Assembly (NCBI RefSeq): GCF_016862955.1
Contig: NZ_BONY01000069.1
Span: forward strand, 1 to 48,784
Direction of reading: 5' to 3'
Length of the DNA stretch: 48,784 nucleotides
DNA from: Rhizocola hellebori
GTDB lineage: Bacteria; Actinomycetota; Actinomycetes; Mycobacteriales; Micromonosporaceae
The notes below the pieces were generated by a model. The model searched no databases, was not told the origin of the DNA, and worked only from the letters and a program-made list of their open reading frames with translations. This document shows, piece after piece, positions 17,432 through 25,796 of this stretch (position 1 is the stretch's first letter; each line of letters begins with the position of its first letter). A program made the translations under genes and the position numbers.

Positions 17432-17474
17432 GCCTCCATTGAGTCAGCCCGGCCGCCCGGCCAACACCGTGTTG

Positions 17475-18131
17475 CTACTCAACCCGTCCTGAGTCATCGA
17501 GCCCCTGTTCGATGGCGTATCGCACCAGCTCTACCCGGTTGTGCAGCTGGAGCTTACCCAGCGTGTTCTGGACATGATTTTGCACGGTGCGGTGCGACAG
17601 GACGAGGCGCTCGGCGATCTGCTTGTAGGACAAGCCTTTCGCGACCAGCCGCAGCACCTCGGTTTCGCGGTCGGTCAGGCGCGGCGCGTCGGAGCCGGTG
17701 GCCGGGGCCGCGGCCAGCCGCCTGTACTCACCGAGCACCAGCCCGGCCAGCCCGGCGGTGAACACGGCATCGCCCTGGGCGGTGCGGCGCACCGCTTCCA
17801 GGAACTCGTCGCGCCCGGCCGACTTGACCAGGTAGCCCAGCGCCCCGGCCTTGACCGCTTCCAGGACGTCCTGCTGTTCGGCGCTGGCCGACAGCACCAG
17901 GATGCGGGCCTGTGGGTGGGTGGCGAGCACGCCGCGGATGACCTCGACACCGGAGCCGTCGGCCAGCTGGAGGTCTACGATCATGACCTCGGGTTTGAGC
18001 GAGGTGCCCAGCCGCACGGCCTGAGCCGCTTCGCCGACCGCGGCAATCACCTGGTACCCGGCCTCGGCGAGGTCGCGGGCCACCCCGTCTCTCCACATCG
18101 GATGGTCATCGACCACTATCACCGTTGTCAT
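17475..18131 (-). CDS. NarL/LuxR-type response regulator, MacR-like
   Basis: A 218-aa response regulator. The receiver domain has VVDDHPMWRDG and phospho-acceptor Asp in VMIVDLQL. The C-terminal LuxR domain has LTDREtEVLRLVAKGLSYKQIAERL and RTVQNHVQNTLGKL. It overlaps the upstream kinase gene by 4 nt, so the two form one system. The kinase type suggests the MacRS family of actinomycetes, linked to development and antibiotic control; this assignment is by resemblance. Confidence 0.9.
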   Translation of the reverse strand: MTTVIVVDDHPMWRDGVARDLAEAGYQVIAAVGEAAQAVRLGTSLKPEVMIVDLQLADGSGVEVIRGVLATHPQARILVLSASAEQQDVLEAVKAGALGYLVKSAGRDEFLEAVRRTAQGDAVFTAGLAGLVLGEYRRLAAAPATGSDAPRLTDRETEVLRLVAKGLSYKQIAERLVLSHRTVQNHVQNTLGKLQLHNRVELVRYAIEQGLDDSGRVE

Positions 18132-19231
18132 CGTGGCACCCTCAACTCGACCTCTGTCCCGTCATGGCTTGTCACGCTCGCCGATCCGCCGATGTCGCGC
18201 AGACGCCCGACGATGGATTGTGCTACCCCGAGCCGGCCCTCCTGCGCGGCCTGGGCGAGCCGCCCGTTGGGAAACCCCGGGCCGTTGTCGCGGATGGTGA
18301 CGGTCACGCTGTCACCCTCGTCTTCGAGCAGCACCCAGGCCCGGGTCTGCGGCCCGCCGTGCACGCGCACGTTGTCCAGGGCGCTGTTGACGGCGGCGGC
18401 CAGCTCATCGGCGACCTCCGCCGGCAACGGCACGACGGTGGCCGGCGACGCGATCTGGACCTGGGCGGAAGCGAAGGGGCGCAAGCGTTCCCGCAGATCG
18501 GCCTGGCCGCTGGCGGTCGGCGGCGGCGCGACGCTGACCAGAGCGCGCAGGGTGACCTCCTGCTCGCCGGCCAGCCGGCCCAGCTCGGCCGCTTCGCCGC
18601 CGAGCTCCGCGCCGCGCTTGGAAATGATGGCCAGCACCTGCAGCACGGAGTCGTGGATGCCCCGGGCCAGGCGTTCGCGTTCCTTGGTGGCCGCCTCCAG
18701 CTTGGTGGCGCGCTGCAGCTGCTCCTCGGCGTCGAGGGCGAGGCTCACCACGTACCCGAGAATGAAACCGGTCAATAGCAACAACACCGTGGCGTTGACG
18801 GTGGCCATCGTGACGCTGCCGCGCAGCCACAGGTCCGCGCCGCTGATGAACAGCGCGGCGATCACCCCGCGCCAGCGCCCGCCGGAGAACGACCACGCCG
18901 CCACGACCGCGGCCACCCACACCATGGGCAGGGTGGCCGAGCCGCGGCGCAGGCTGGCTTCGGTGACGACCCAGTGGCTGGCGATCAGGCAGCCCATCGT
19001 GACCAGGAGGTCGGCGATGAGCAGCGGCCAGCCGCGCAGATCGGCACGGCCGTAGGTGTAGGTGGCGACGATGCTCCAGACCGCCATCACGGCGAGCACC
19101 GTCCAGCCCAGCCAGGGCCGGGTGTAGGAGTGATAGTTGTTCACCATCAGCACGGCGGCGTAGCCGAGCGCGACGAAGCGGTAGACGGCCACCGCGCGCC
19201 ACAGCACGACCTCCAAACCCACCAAGCCCAC
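18128..19231 (-). CDS. MacS-like sensor histidine kinase
   Basis: A 367-aa membrane kinase. The N-terminal half has five or six hydrophobic helices starting LWRAVAVYRFVALGYAAVLM, the arrangement seen in MacS-family kinases. The dimerisation box RGIHDSVLQVLA carries the phosphorylated His, and the HATPase_c domain has IRDNGPGFPNGRLAQA. There is no large extracytoplasmic domain, so the signal is probably sensed in or near the membrane. It is translationally coupled to the response regulator downstream. Confidence 0.85.
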   Translation of the reverse strand: MGLVGLEVVLWRAVAVYRFVALGYAAVLMVNNYHSYTRPWLGWTVLAVMAVWSIVATYTYGRADLRGWPLLIADLLVTMGCLIASHWVVTEASLRRGSATLPMVWVAAVVAAWSFSGGRWRGVIAALFISGADLWLRGSVTMATVNATVLLLLTGFILGYVVSLALDAEEQLQRATKLEAATKERERLARGIHDSVLQVLAIISKRGAELGGEAAELGRLAGEQEVTLRALVSVAPPPTASGQADLRERLRPFASAQVQIASPATVVPLPAEVADELAAAVNSALDNVRVHGGPQTRAWVLLEDEGDSVTVTIRDNGPGFPNGRLAQAAQEGRLGVAQSIVGRLRDIGGSASVTSHDGTEVELRVPR

Positions 19232-19282
19232 GAGCGCAACCTACCGCCTAGCCAATGAGGCTGGCACTGTCATATGCTCCCA

Positions 19283-19300
19283 ACCAATCGATCGGTTGGT
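19283..19300. promoter_or_regulatory. TetR-type operator
   Basis: ACCAATCGATCGGTTGGT is an 18-bp palindrome with a single non-complementary pair. It ends right before AGGAG and the TetR start codon at 19310. TetR-family regulators commonly bind ACCRAYCGRTYGGT-like sites. Repressor bound here would block its own operon. Confidence 0.85.
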
Positions 19301-19309
19301 AGGAGCGCG

Positions 19310-19969
19310 ATGACGGGGCCGAACTGGGAGCCGCGGCGGCTGACGGCCGTCAAAGCCGAGCTGCCCGAAGGGGTGACCCCGCCGGGCACCCGGGGCCGGA
19401 TCCTGCACGCCGCGCTGCTGCTGTTCGCCGAGCGCGGCTTCCACGGCACCTCGATCCGCGATCTGGCCCGCGTCACGGAGATCAATTCGGCGACGCTCTA
19501 CGCGCACTACGCCGCGAAAGAGGACATCCTCGCCGAGCTGATCGCGCTGGGGCACGTGGAGCTCTACAACGGGATGCTGACCGCGCTGAGCACAGCCGGC
19601 CCGTCCGCCCGCGACCGGCTGGTCGCGCTGGTAAGGGCCCAGGTCCACATGCACGCCGACTACCCGCTGCTGGCCGTGGTCGCCAACAACGAGATGCACG
19701 CGCTGTCGCCGCAAAAGGCCGCGCCCGCGCTCTCGCTGCGCGAGCAGGCGCGCCAGCTGCTTTACGGCGTCCTGCGCGACGGGGTCGCCGCGGGCGAGTT
19801 CGCCATCGGCGACCAGGTGCTGGCCGGCATAGCGCTGGGCAGCATCGGCATCCGCGTCGCCAACTGGTTCGGCCCCGATCAGCCCTACACCCGCGACCAG
19901 GTCGCCGACACCTTCGCCGAGTACGCCCTGCGCATCGTCTGCGCATTACCTATCAAGGAGAGTTCATGA
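19310..19969 (+). CDS. TetR-family transcriptional regulator
   Basis: A 219-aa regulator. The DNA-binding domain reads RGRILHAALLLFAERGFHGTSI, then RDLARVTEINSATLYAHYAAKED, the standard TetR helix-turn-helix. The C-terminal ligand domain is of full length. The start at 19310 follows AGGAG by 4 bp and leaves the operator outside the gene; an earlier frame start at 19274 would place the operator inside it. It overlaps the hydrolase gene by ATGA, so the hydrolase may act on the inducer or a related compound. Confidence 0.9.
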   Translation: MTGPNWEPRRLTAVKAELPEGVTPPGTRGRILHAALLLFAERGFHGTSIRDLARVTEINSATLYAHYAAKEDILAELIALGHVELYNGMLTALSTAGPSARDRLVALVRAQVHMHADYPLLAVVANNEMHALSPQKAAPALSLREQARQLLYGVLRDGVAAGEFAIGDQVLAGIALGSIGIRVANWFGPDQPYTRDQVADTFAEYALRIVCALPIKESS

Positions 19970-20835
19970 AGCAGCTGGACATCCCGGTCGAGGGCGGCAC
20001 CCTGCGTGCCCTGCGGTTCGGCGACGGGGAGCGGATCATCGTTGCGGCACATGGGATCACGGCCTCGGCGATGGGCTTCGGCGCCGTCGCGCGGGCTCTG
20101 CCCGACGGATGGTCGCTGATTTCACTCGACCTGCGCGGGCGCGGGGAGAGCAATGCGCTGCCCGGCCCGTTCGGGATCAACCAGCACGCGCGCGACATCT
20201 GCGCGGTGGCCGCCGCCGTCGGCGCGGGCAAGGTCGTGCTCACCGGGCAGTCGATGGGCGCCTACGCGGCGCTGCGGGCGGCGGTGACCCAGCCGGAGCT
20301 CTTCGAGCGGGTGGTGCTCATCGACGGTGGGCTGCCGCTTCCGGTACCGCCCGGCCTCGACCCCGACGTGGTGCTCGAAGCCACGGTCGGCCCGGCGGTG
20401 GCCCGGCTGAGCCAGACGTTCCCCACCGAAGAGTCCTATGTGGACTTCTTCAAGGTCCATCCGGCGCTGGCCGATTCGTGGAGCGACGACATCGAGGCCT
20501 ACGTCCGCTACGACATCGCCGGTGAGCCCGGCGCCTTCCGCTCGAAGGTCAATCCGGTCGCGGTGCGCCAGGACGGGCGCGACCTGTTCCTCGAGGCGGC
20601 CTCCTACGGCGAGGACCTGATGCGGCTGCAGATCCCGGCTCTGCTGCTCTACGCCCCGCGCGGCATGCTGGGCCAGGAGGGCGGCCTGATGGCACAGCCG
20701 GTCGTCGAGCACTGGGCCGCCACTGCGCCGCTGCTGAGCGTCGAGCTGGTACCCGACAGCAACCACTACACGATCCTGATGACCGACGCGGCGGCGGCGA
20801 TCCTCGCCGAGCGGCTCACCTCCGCGGGCGGCTGA
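19966..20835 (+). CDS. Alpha/beta-hydrolase
   Basis: A 289-aa cytosolic alpha/beta-hydrolase. The nucleophile elbow is GQSMGAY, the oxyanion region is HGITASAMGF, and the catalytic His is in DSNHYTILM; the acid residue lies before it in the final third. Esterase, lactonase and C-C hydrolase activities are all possible. It is co-transcribed and coupled with the TetR gene (4-nt overlap) under the palindromic operator, so it is probably induced by a small molecule. Confidence 0.85.
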   Translation: MKQLDIPVEGGTLRALRFGDGERIIVAAHGITASAMGFGAVARALPDGWSLISLDLRGRGESNALPGPFGINQHARDICAVAAAVGAGKVVLTGQSMGAYAALRAAVTQPELFERVVLIDGGLPLPVPPGLDPDVVLEATVGPAVARLSQTFPTEESYVDFFKVHPALADSWSDDIEAYVRYDIAGEPGAFRSKVNPVAVRQDGRDLFLEAASYGEDLMRLQIPALLLYAPRGMLGQEGGLMAQPVVEHWAATAPLLSVELVPDSNHYTILMTDAAAAILAERLTSAGG

Positions 20836-21017
20836 GAGTTAGCTGTGGATATCTAGGCGGCGGCGCGCCCTCGCTGACCCGTGCTGGGGCTCGCGCTCCT
20901 GGCAGAAGGGGGCGAAGCCGCCTAATCCGGACGAGACGCCACCGGTCGGGGCATCGACCCATCCATTCGCGACGGTGCTCCGAATCTGGTACACCAGTCG
21001 AGGAAGGCCGGATCGAA

Positions 21018-21629
21018 GTGAAGCAGGTGTTGATGAGATCTGAGGACCGCGCCACGCGCGTGCCCTCCCCGACTGCCGACGAATCGGCCGAGGCCCTGCT
21101 CCGCGCAGTGGCCGCCGGCGATGAGCAGGCTTTCGCCCGGTTTTACGATCTCGTGTCCGCACGGGTCTATGGGCTGGCGAGGCGGGTGCTGCGCGATGCC
21201 GCACAGGCAGAAGAAGTCGCGCAGGAAGTGATGGTCGAAGTCTGGCGCACAGCCGGGCGCTTCGACCAAACCCGCGGCTCGGCGACCTCTTGGGTGTTCA
21301 CCATCGCCCACCGCCGCGCGGTAGACAGGGTGCGCTCGGAGCAGGCCGGGGCCGACCGTGTCCGGCGGCTGGTGCCGGAAGCCGAACAGACGCCACACGA
21401 CATCGTCGTGGAGGAGGCCGCCGCCAAGATGGAGCGCGAAAGCGTAAGGCGCTGCCTCAAGACCCTCACCGTTCTGCAGCGCGAGGCGATCACGCTGGCC
21501 TACTACAGCGGCTACACCTACCGCGAGGTGGCGCAGTTGCTCGACACGGCGCTGCCCACGGTGAAGACCCGGATGCGTGACGGTCTCATCCGCCTTCGCG
21601 ACTGCCTCGGTGTGGAGGTGGCGGCATGA
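21018..21629 (+). CDS. sigK: ECF RNA polymerase sigma factor SigK
   Basis: A 203-aa group-IV sigma factor. Region 2 has RVLRDAAQAEEVAQEVMVEVWR and ATSWVFTIAHRRAVDRVR; region 4 has LTVLQREAITLAYYSGYTYREVAQLLD. The sequence and the adjacent RskA-type anti-sigma gene identify the SigK group, which in mycobacteria is held at the membrane and freed by redox-linked proteolysis of RskA. Starts at GTG 21018 or ATG 21033 are both possible; GAGGAAGG lies upstream of the first. It overlaps rskA by 4 nt. Confidence 0.88.
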   Translation: MKQVLMRSEDRATRVPSPTADESAEALLRAVAAGDEQAFARFYDLVSARVYGLARRVLRDAAQAEEVAQEVMVEVWRTAGRFDQTRGSATSWVFTIAHRRAVDRVRSEQAGADRVRRLVPEAEQTPHDIVVEEAAAKMERESVRRCLKTLTVLQREAITLAYYSGYTYREVAQLLDTALPTVKTRMRDGLIRLRDCLGVEVAA

Positions 21630-22366
21630 CCTCGCCGCTGGACGTTCACTCGTTGGCCGGGCCCTATTCACTCGACGCCCTCGACGATATCGAGCGGGAG
21701 CTTTTCGAGGACCACATCATCGCCTGTGAGACCTGCGCGGTGGAGGTGGCCGAGCTGCGTGAGACCGCCGCCATGCTGGCTGAGCCGACCTGGGCCGTCC
21801 CGCCGCCCCGGCTCAAGACCGCGGTGATGGCACAGATCAGCGGCACCAGGCAGAGCCTGCCTTCGATGCGCCCGCCCACCCGACGCACGCCGGCCCTGCG
21901 CTGGCGGCACCGTTCCCGGTCGCTGGTGGCCGCGGGCGTGGCCGCCGTCGTGGCTGCGGCCGGAGTCTATGTGGTGCAGGAGTTGCGGTTGCGCGATCAG
22001 CGCATCGTGGCCCAGGCCGAAACGGCGCGCATCGAGTCGGTGCTCACCGCCCCCGACGCGAAGCTGCGTGCGGTCAACGTCGACGGCGGCGGGCGGTTGA
22101 CCGTGGTCACCTCCGACAACCGCGACGAAGCGGTGGTGGTCCTGGCCGATGCCACAGAACCGGGCCCGGACAAGGCTTATCAGCTCTGGCTGATCCAGGG
22201 TTCCACGCCCAAGTCGGCCGGGCTGCTGGCACCCGACCAGGTCAGCGGCATGCGCCTGGTGAGCGGCGTGCGCGGCACGAACATCCTCGCCATGACCATC
22301 GAGCCGGCCGCCGGTTCGCTGGTGCCCACCACCTCCGTCAAGGCCCAGGTCCCCTTGACCGGCTGA
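21626..22366 (+). CDS. rskA: Anti-sigma-K factor RskA
   Basis: A 246-aa single-pass membrane anti-sigma factor. The cytosolic N-terminal domain carries a zinc anti-sigma motif HIIACETC (HxxxCxxC). A membrane helix (SLVAAGVAAVVAAAGVYVV) follows at about residues 92-112. The exterior domain (about 130-246) with AYQLWLIQGSTPKSAGL is the RskA C-terminal fold. It is coupled to sigK by an ATGA overlap, as expected for a sigma/anti-sigma pair. Confidence 0.9.
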   Translation: MTSPLDVHSLAGPYSLDALDDIERELFEDHIIACETCAVEVAELRETAAMLAEPTWAVPPPRLKTAVMAQISGTRQSLPSMRPPTRRTPALRWRHRSRSLVAAGVAAVVAAAGVYVVQELRLRDQRIVAQAETARIESVLTAPDAKLRAVNVDGGGRLTVVTSDNRDEAVVVLADATEPGPDKAYQLWLIQGSTPKSAGLLAPDQVSGMRLVSGVRGTNILAMTIEPAAGSLVPTTSVKAQVPLTG

Positions 22367-22370
22367 CGCT

Positions 22371-23084
22371 TCAGCGGGTGCCCGGTGGCGCGACGGCCGC
22401 ACCGGGCTGGTTAGAGCGCCGAAGAGCTTCGGCGATGAAGCCGTTGGCTTTCAGCTCCTCGACGAAGGCGCGCAAGAATTCGAGCGTCGCCGGGGCGCAG
22501 GTCTTCGTTGTGCCCATCGCCTGCTGGATCTCCATGAACCTGGGTTCGATCAGCCGGAGACCCGGATGGGCCTTGACGAAGTCGGTCATCGGCTGCCTGA
22601 TGCCGGCGGCGACCTCCAGACCCAGCTCTTCGAAAACGTCGACGCCTTCGTCGCCGCGCACGATGCTCGCGTGCTGAAGGGTGCGCGACAGGAACAGGTC
22701 GTAGGCGGAGCCGTTCTTCACCCCGACCCTTACCCCTTCCCTGTCCACGTCGGCGACGGTGGTGATGGCCGAGCCGTCGGGCACGGCGAACACGCCCTCG
22801 ATCACGACATAGGGTGCGGTGAACGCGACCTGCGCCTCCCGCGCGGGCTCGACCGCCAGGAAACAGATGTCGGCGCGACCCTGAGCCATCGCCTCGAAGG
22901 ACTCGCGCGCCGCGGTGAAGCAGACCAACTCCACCGCGACCCCCAGCCGCGCCGCCAGCTCACGGGCGATGTCCACGGTCACCCCGGACGGCGCGGCAGG
23001 GGTGCCTTGCGCCAGCACCGGATTGCCCAGATTGATGGATGCCCGCAGAACGCCCGTTGGCGCAAGGTCGGAGATGATGCTCAT
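22371..23084 (-). CDS. Family 3 extracellular solute-binding-like protein without signal peptide
   Basis: A 237-aa SBP_bac_3 fold. GVTVDIARELAARLGVAVE, GRADICFLAVEPAR and VKNGSAYDLFLSR are typical of amino-acid-binding proteins. The frame begins at the mature domain with MSIISDL and has no export signal, and no permease or ATPase gene is adjacent. It may be a cytosolic sensor or enzyme of this fold rather than a transport component. It converges on rskA with a gap of 4 bp. Confidence 0.8.
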   Translation of the reverse strand: MSIISDLAPTGVLRASINLGNPVLAQGTPAAPSGVTVDIARELAARLGVAVELVCFTAARESFEAMAQGRADICFLAVEPAREAQVAFTAPYVVIEGVFAVPDGSAITTVADVDREGVRVGVKNGSAYDLFLSRTLQHASIVRGDEGVDVFEELGLEVAAGIRQPMTDFVKAHPGLRLIEPRFMEIQQAMGTTKTCAPATLEFLRAFVEELKANGFIAEALRRSNQPGAAVAPPGTR

Positions 23085-23126
23085 GGCCAGAAGCCTAATG
23101 CTTGCACCAACGGGCGCCAGATACTT

Positions 23127-25040
23127 CTATGGTGTGCAGGAAGGCCAGCAGCGGCTGCCGTTGAAGTCGGTGAGCTTACGCTGATCGGCTCCGGCGTTGG
23201 TCATGACCCAGACCTCCTGCGCGCCATCGGAAAGGCCGCGCCCGGTCCAGAACAGAATATGATCGCCGTCGGGCGACCAGAACGGCCCGCCGTCGCCCTG
23301 GGGATCAGAGGTCAATCGCTTGACGTTCTTGCCTTCCGGCGTCATCAGATAGATGCTGGCCACCCCTTCACGTTCGCTGCTGAACGCGAGCACGTTCTTG
23401 TCGGCCGGCGACCACGACGGCGACTGGTCGGCCTCCGGGCTGTCGGTGACGCGCCTCAGATCGCCGCCGTTTTCGGCCATCACATAGATTTCCTTGTTAC
23501 CGTCGCGCTCGCTGACGAAGGCCAGTCGCTTACCATCAGGCGACCAGCTCGGCTCGCCGTCGAAGCCCTCACTGTTGGTCAGGCGCTTGACATCGGAGCC
23601 GTCCGACTTCATCACATAGATTTCCCGGTTGCCGTCACGCTCACTGGTGAAGGCGATTCGCTTGCCGTTCGGCGACCACCGCGGCGTCCCATCGGCGGCT
23701 TCGTTGTCCGTCAGGCGTTTCACCTCGGACCCGTCCGCCTCCATCACGTAAATTTCGTAATTGCCGTCGCGGTAGCTGACAAACGCGACCCGCCGATCCT
23801 GATACAGGTCAGGATCGCCGTCGTAGGTATCGTTGTCGGTAAGCTTGCGTGCGTCACGGCCGTCGGCGCGAATCAGCCACACCTCGGTGCTTTCCGTCTC
23901 TCCCACCCGAGCTGGGCTGATACCCAGGTTAATCTGTTCCACTGGAACGGTTACCGGCAGCAGCCGATAGGCCCCAACCGCCGCCGCGGCCAGCAACACC
24001 ACCACAACCGGCACCCCGATCCACAGCAGCAACCTCCGCCGAGCCCGCCGCCTCCCCTGAACCGGCACCCGAGGCGCAAACAGATCGTCCATCCCCACCT
24101 GCCCCCGCGGATAAGGCCCGCCACCCCCCGCCGCCTGCCCACCCACACCCACCGGCTCCGCCGCACCCACCGGCTCCGCCGCACCCACCGGCTCCGCCGC
24201 ACCCACCCGCTCGCCCACACCCGCCTGCTCGCCGGCCTTTGGCTGCTCCGCCATGCCCGGCTGCTCGCCCACACCCGGCTGCTCACTCACCCCGAAAAAC
24301 CCACCCACACCCGTCTGCTCGCCCACACCCGTCTGCTCGCCCACACCCGTCTGCTCGCCCACACCCGTTTGCGAGCCCACAGTTGGCTGCTCGCCCACAG
24401 CTGTTTGCTCGCCCACAGCTGGCTGCTCGCCCACAGCTGTTTGCTCGCGCAGACCTGGTTGCGCGCCCACAGTTGGCTGCTCGCCCACACCGAAAAGCTC
24501 ACCCACATTGGACCGCTCGCCCTCCCCTGACTGAGCTGGGCTGCCCTGCTGCTGCGGCGCGGGCGGCTCCTCGGGCATGGCTGGCTGTGCAGCCATAGGC
24601 TGCGTCGTGTTCGGCTCAGACATCAGTGGCCGCTCGGGCATTGCCGTTTCTCCGGCCATGGTTTGCTCAGCCATTGCTGGCTGCTCGGCCATTGCGGTCT
24701 GTTCGGCCATTGCGGTCTGTTCGGCCATTGCTGTTTGCTCGGGCGTTGCGGTCCGCTCCGCCATCGCGGGCTGCTCCGCCATCGCGGGCTGCTCCGCCAT
24801 CGCGGGCTGCTCCGCCATCGCGGGCTGCTCCGCCATTGCGGTTCGCTCGGGCGATGGGGGCTGCTCCGCCGTCGCAGTTTGCTCGGGCGTTGCGGCTTGC
24901 TCGGGCATTGGGGTCTGCTCGGGCATCGCGGTTTGCTGCGGCTGTTCTGATGGTGCTGCGACGTAGGGTTCTGAGGGGTGGTTGGGTTGCTCTCCGTCCG
25001 GCTGCTGGCCGGGCTCGGGCGTGATGGCGGTTTCGCTCAC
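23127..25040 (-). CDS. Membrane protein with hexapeptide repeats and a C-terminal TolB-like propeller
   Basis: A 637-aa protein in three parts. Residues 30 to about 310 are almost wholly hexapeptide repeats (MAEQPA then VGEQTG types), rich in E, Q, P, A and G and without hydrophobic core. One membrane helix lies near 336-358 (LLLWIGVPVVVVLLAAAAVG), with an Arg-rich flank on the N side, so the repeats face the cytoplasm. Residues 380-637 are PD40/TolB-like propeller blades (W-SPDGKR-AF, S-RDGN-EIYVM, repeated about six times) and face outside. The start is GTG 25040, with AGGAGGT four bases before it. The function is unknown; tethering or sensing the cell envelope is a reasonable guess. Repeat number is likely to vary between strains. 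Confidence 0.85.
   Translation of the reverse strand: MSETAITPEPGQQPDGEQPNHPSEPYVAAPSEQPQQTAMPEQTPMPEQAATPEQTATAEQPPSPERTAMAEQPAMAEQPAMAEQPAMAEQPAMAERTATPEQTAMAEQTAMAEQTAMAEQPAMAEQTMAGETAMPERPLMSEPNTTQPMAAQPAMPEEPPAPQQQGSPAQSGEGERSNVGELFGVGEQPTVGAQPGLREQTAVGEQPAVGEQTAVGEQPTVGSQTGVGEQTGVGEQTGVGEQTGVGGFFGVSEQPGVGEQPGMAEQPKAGEQAGVGERVGAAEPVGAAEPVGAAEPVGVGGQAAGGGGPYPRGQVGMDDLFAPRVPVQGRRRARRRLLLWIGVPVVVVLLAAAAVGAYRLLPVTVPVEQINLGISPARVGETESTEVWLIRADGRDARKLTDNDTYDGDPDLYQDRRVAFVSYRDGNYEIYVMEADGSEVKRLTDNEAADGTPRWSPNGKRIAFTSERDGNREIYVMKSDGSDVKRLTNSEGFDGEPSWSPDGKRLAFVSERDGNKEIYVMAENGGDLRRVTDSPEADQSPSWSPADKNVLAFSSEREGVASIYLMTPEGKNVKRLTSDPQGDGGPFWSPDGDHILFWTGRGLSDGAQEVWVMTNAGADQRKLTDFNGSRCWPSCTP
24130..24950 (-). 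repeat. 18-bp tandem coding repeats (hexapeptide units)
   Basis: Within the propeller protein, degenerate 18-bp units encode MAEQPA-like and VGEQTG-like hexapeptides. Adjacent units are often identical, for example the run of CGCGGGCTGCTCCGCCAT near 24766-24835. Such runs can gain or lose units by slippage without breaking the frame. Confidence 0.85.
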
Positions 25041-25423
25041 GTAGACCTCCTGGAAATGTCGGATGATGTGCCGCAATCAGATAACGATCGTGAAGGCAAG
25101 GCGGGCGGCGACAACGGTTTTGAGCGCGGCTGATCGCGCCCGTGCCGGCTCCTGTTCTCCCTCAAGCGTTTACGAGCATCCCCAAGCACACGCGCATTGG
25201 GCCGTCTCGAAATTCTCAAGCGCGGCTCCGCCCTTGACGTCTCTTCTTTTCTGCGCCGGTCCGTTGTGCTCATCCGCCGCACCTCCCGGGCGGCAACGCC
25301 ACCTCCGTGCTTGGCCGCGCCCGGCGGCTGCGCCGCCGACGAGCAAAACAAAGTCCGCGAGCAACCCAAACCCACCGTTCCACCGGCCCCAATCGCACCA
25401 GTCAGTGGCCGACACCCGTCTAT

Positions 25424-25483
25424 TTCCGCGGCACCTCCATCTTTGCTTCACCGCCCTGATGCAGAGATGTAGGTGTCGTGGAA
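25424..25483. repeat. Palindromic repeat, copy B
   Basis: Arms 25424-25446 and 25461-25483 (23 nt, four mismatches) enclose a 14-nt loop. The right arm carries GCAGAGATGTAGGTG. This is the most diverged of the four copies. Confidence 0.8.
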
Positions 25484-25544
25484 ACAGTGGCCAGGGCGGC
25501 TGCGGCAGAGGCAACGCGGCGTGCGGCAGCGGACATCCGTCTAC

Positions 25545-25604
25545 CTCCACGGCACCTACATCTCTGCCTCACTGCCCCGATGCAGAGATGTAGGTGTGGT
25601 GGAA
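25545..25604. repeat. Palindromic repeat, copy C
   Basis: Arms 25545-25567 and 25582-25604 (23 nt, three mismatches at the base of the stem) enclose a 14-nt loop. The downstream flank GCAGTAGGCAGGGC is shared with copy D. Confidence 0.85.
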
Positions 25605-25648
25605 GCAGTAGGCAGGGCGGCAGAGGCAGCGAGGAGGGCGCCGTCTGC

Positions 25649-25708
25649 TTCCGTCGCACCTACATCTCTGCATCACCACCCTGATGCAGAGATGTAGGTG
25701 CCGCGGGA
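25649..25708. repeat. Palindromic repeat, copy D
   Basis: Arms 25649-25671 and 25686-25708 enclose a 14-nt loop whose sequence closely matches that of copy B. The inner 15 bp of the stem are perfectly paired, as in copy C. Confidence 0.85.
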
Positions 25709-25796
25709 GCAGTAGGCAGGGCAGCGGTGTCGGTGGCGGATGGTGCTACCAAAGGCGGTGCGGCGACAGGCGGCGGGCGGCAGAGGCGGGCGGTCG

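Noticed and set aside
20854-20924. Long-loop inverted repeat TAGGCGGC...GCCGCCTA after the hydrolase gene
   Set aside because: The stem is only 8 bp with a 55-nt loop, too weak to call a terminator or riboswitch.
22566-24530. Plus-strand open frame of about 650 codons with HTRLLA-type repeats
   Set aside because: It is antisense to the propeller protein. Its repeats only mirror the 18-bp coding repeats of the real gene, which has the ribosome site and the domain matches.
25170-25700. Several small open frames over the palindromic repeats (for example AAPPSLLHRPDAEM-like ends)
   Set aside because: They recur because the repeats recur, on both strands and in several frames; there are no ribosome sites and no sensible composition.
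25424-25708. CRISPR array
   Set aside because: Only three tandem units, each a full hairpin of about 60 nt with diverged arms and unequal, similar spacers. No cas genes are present.
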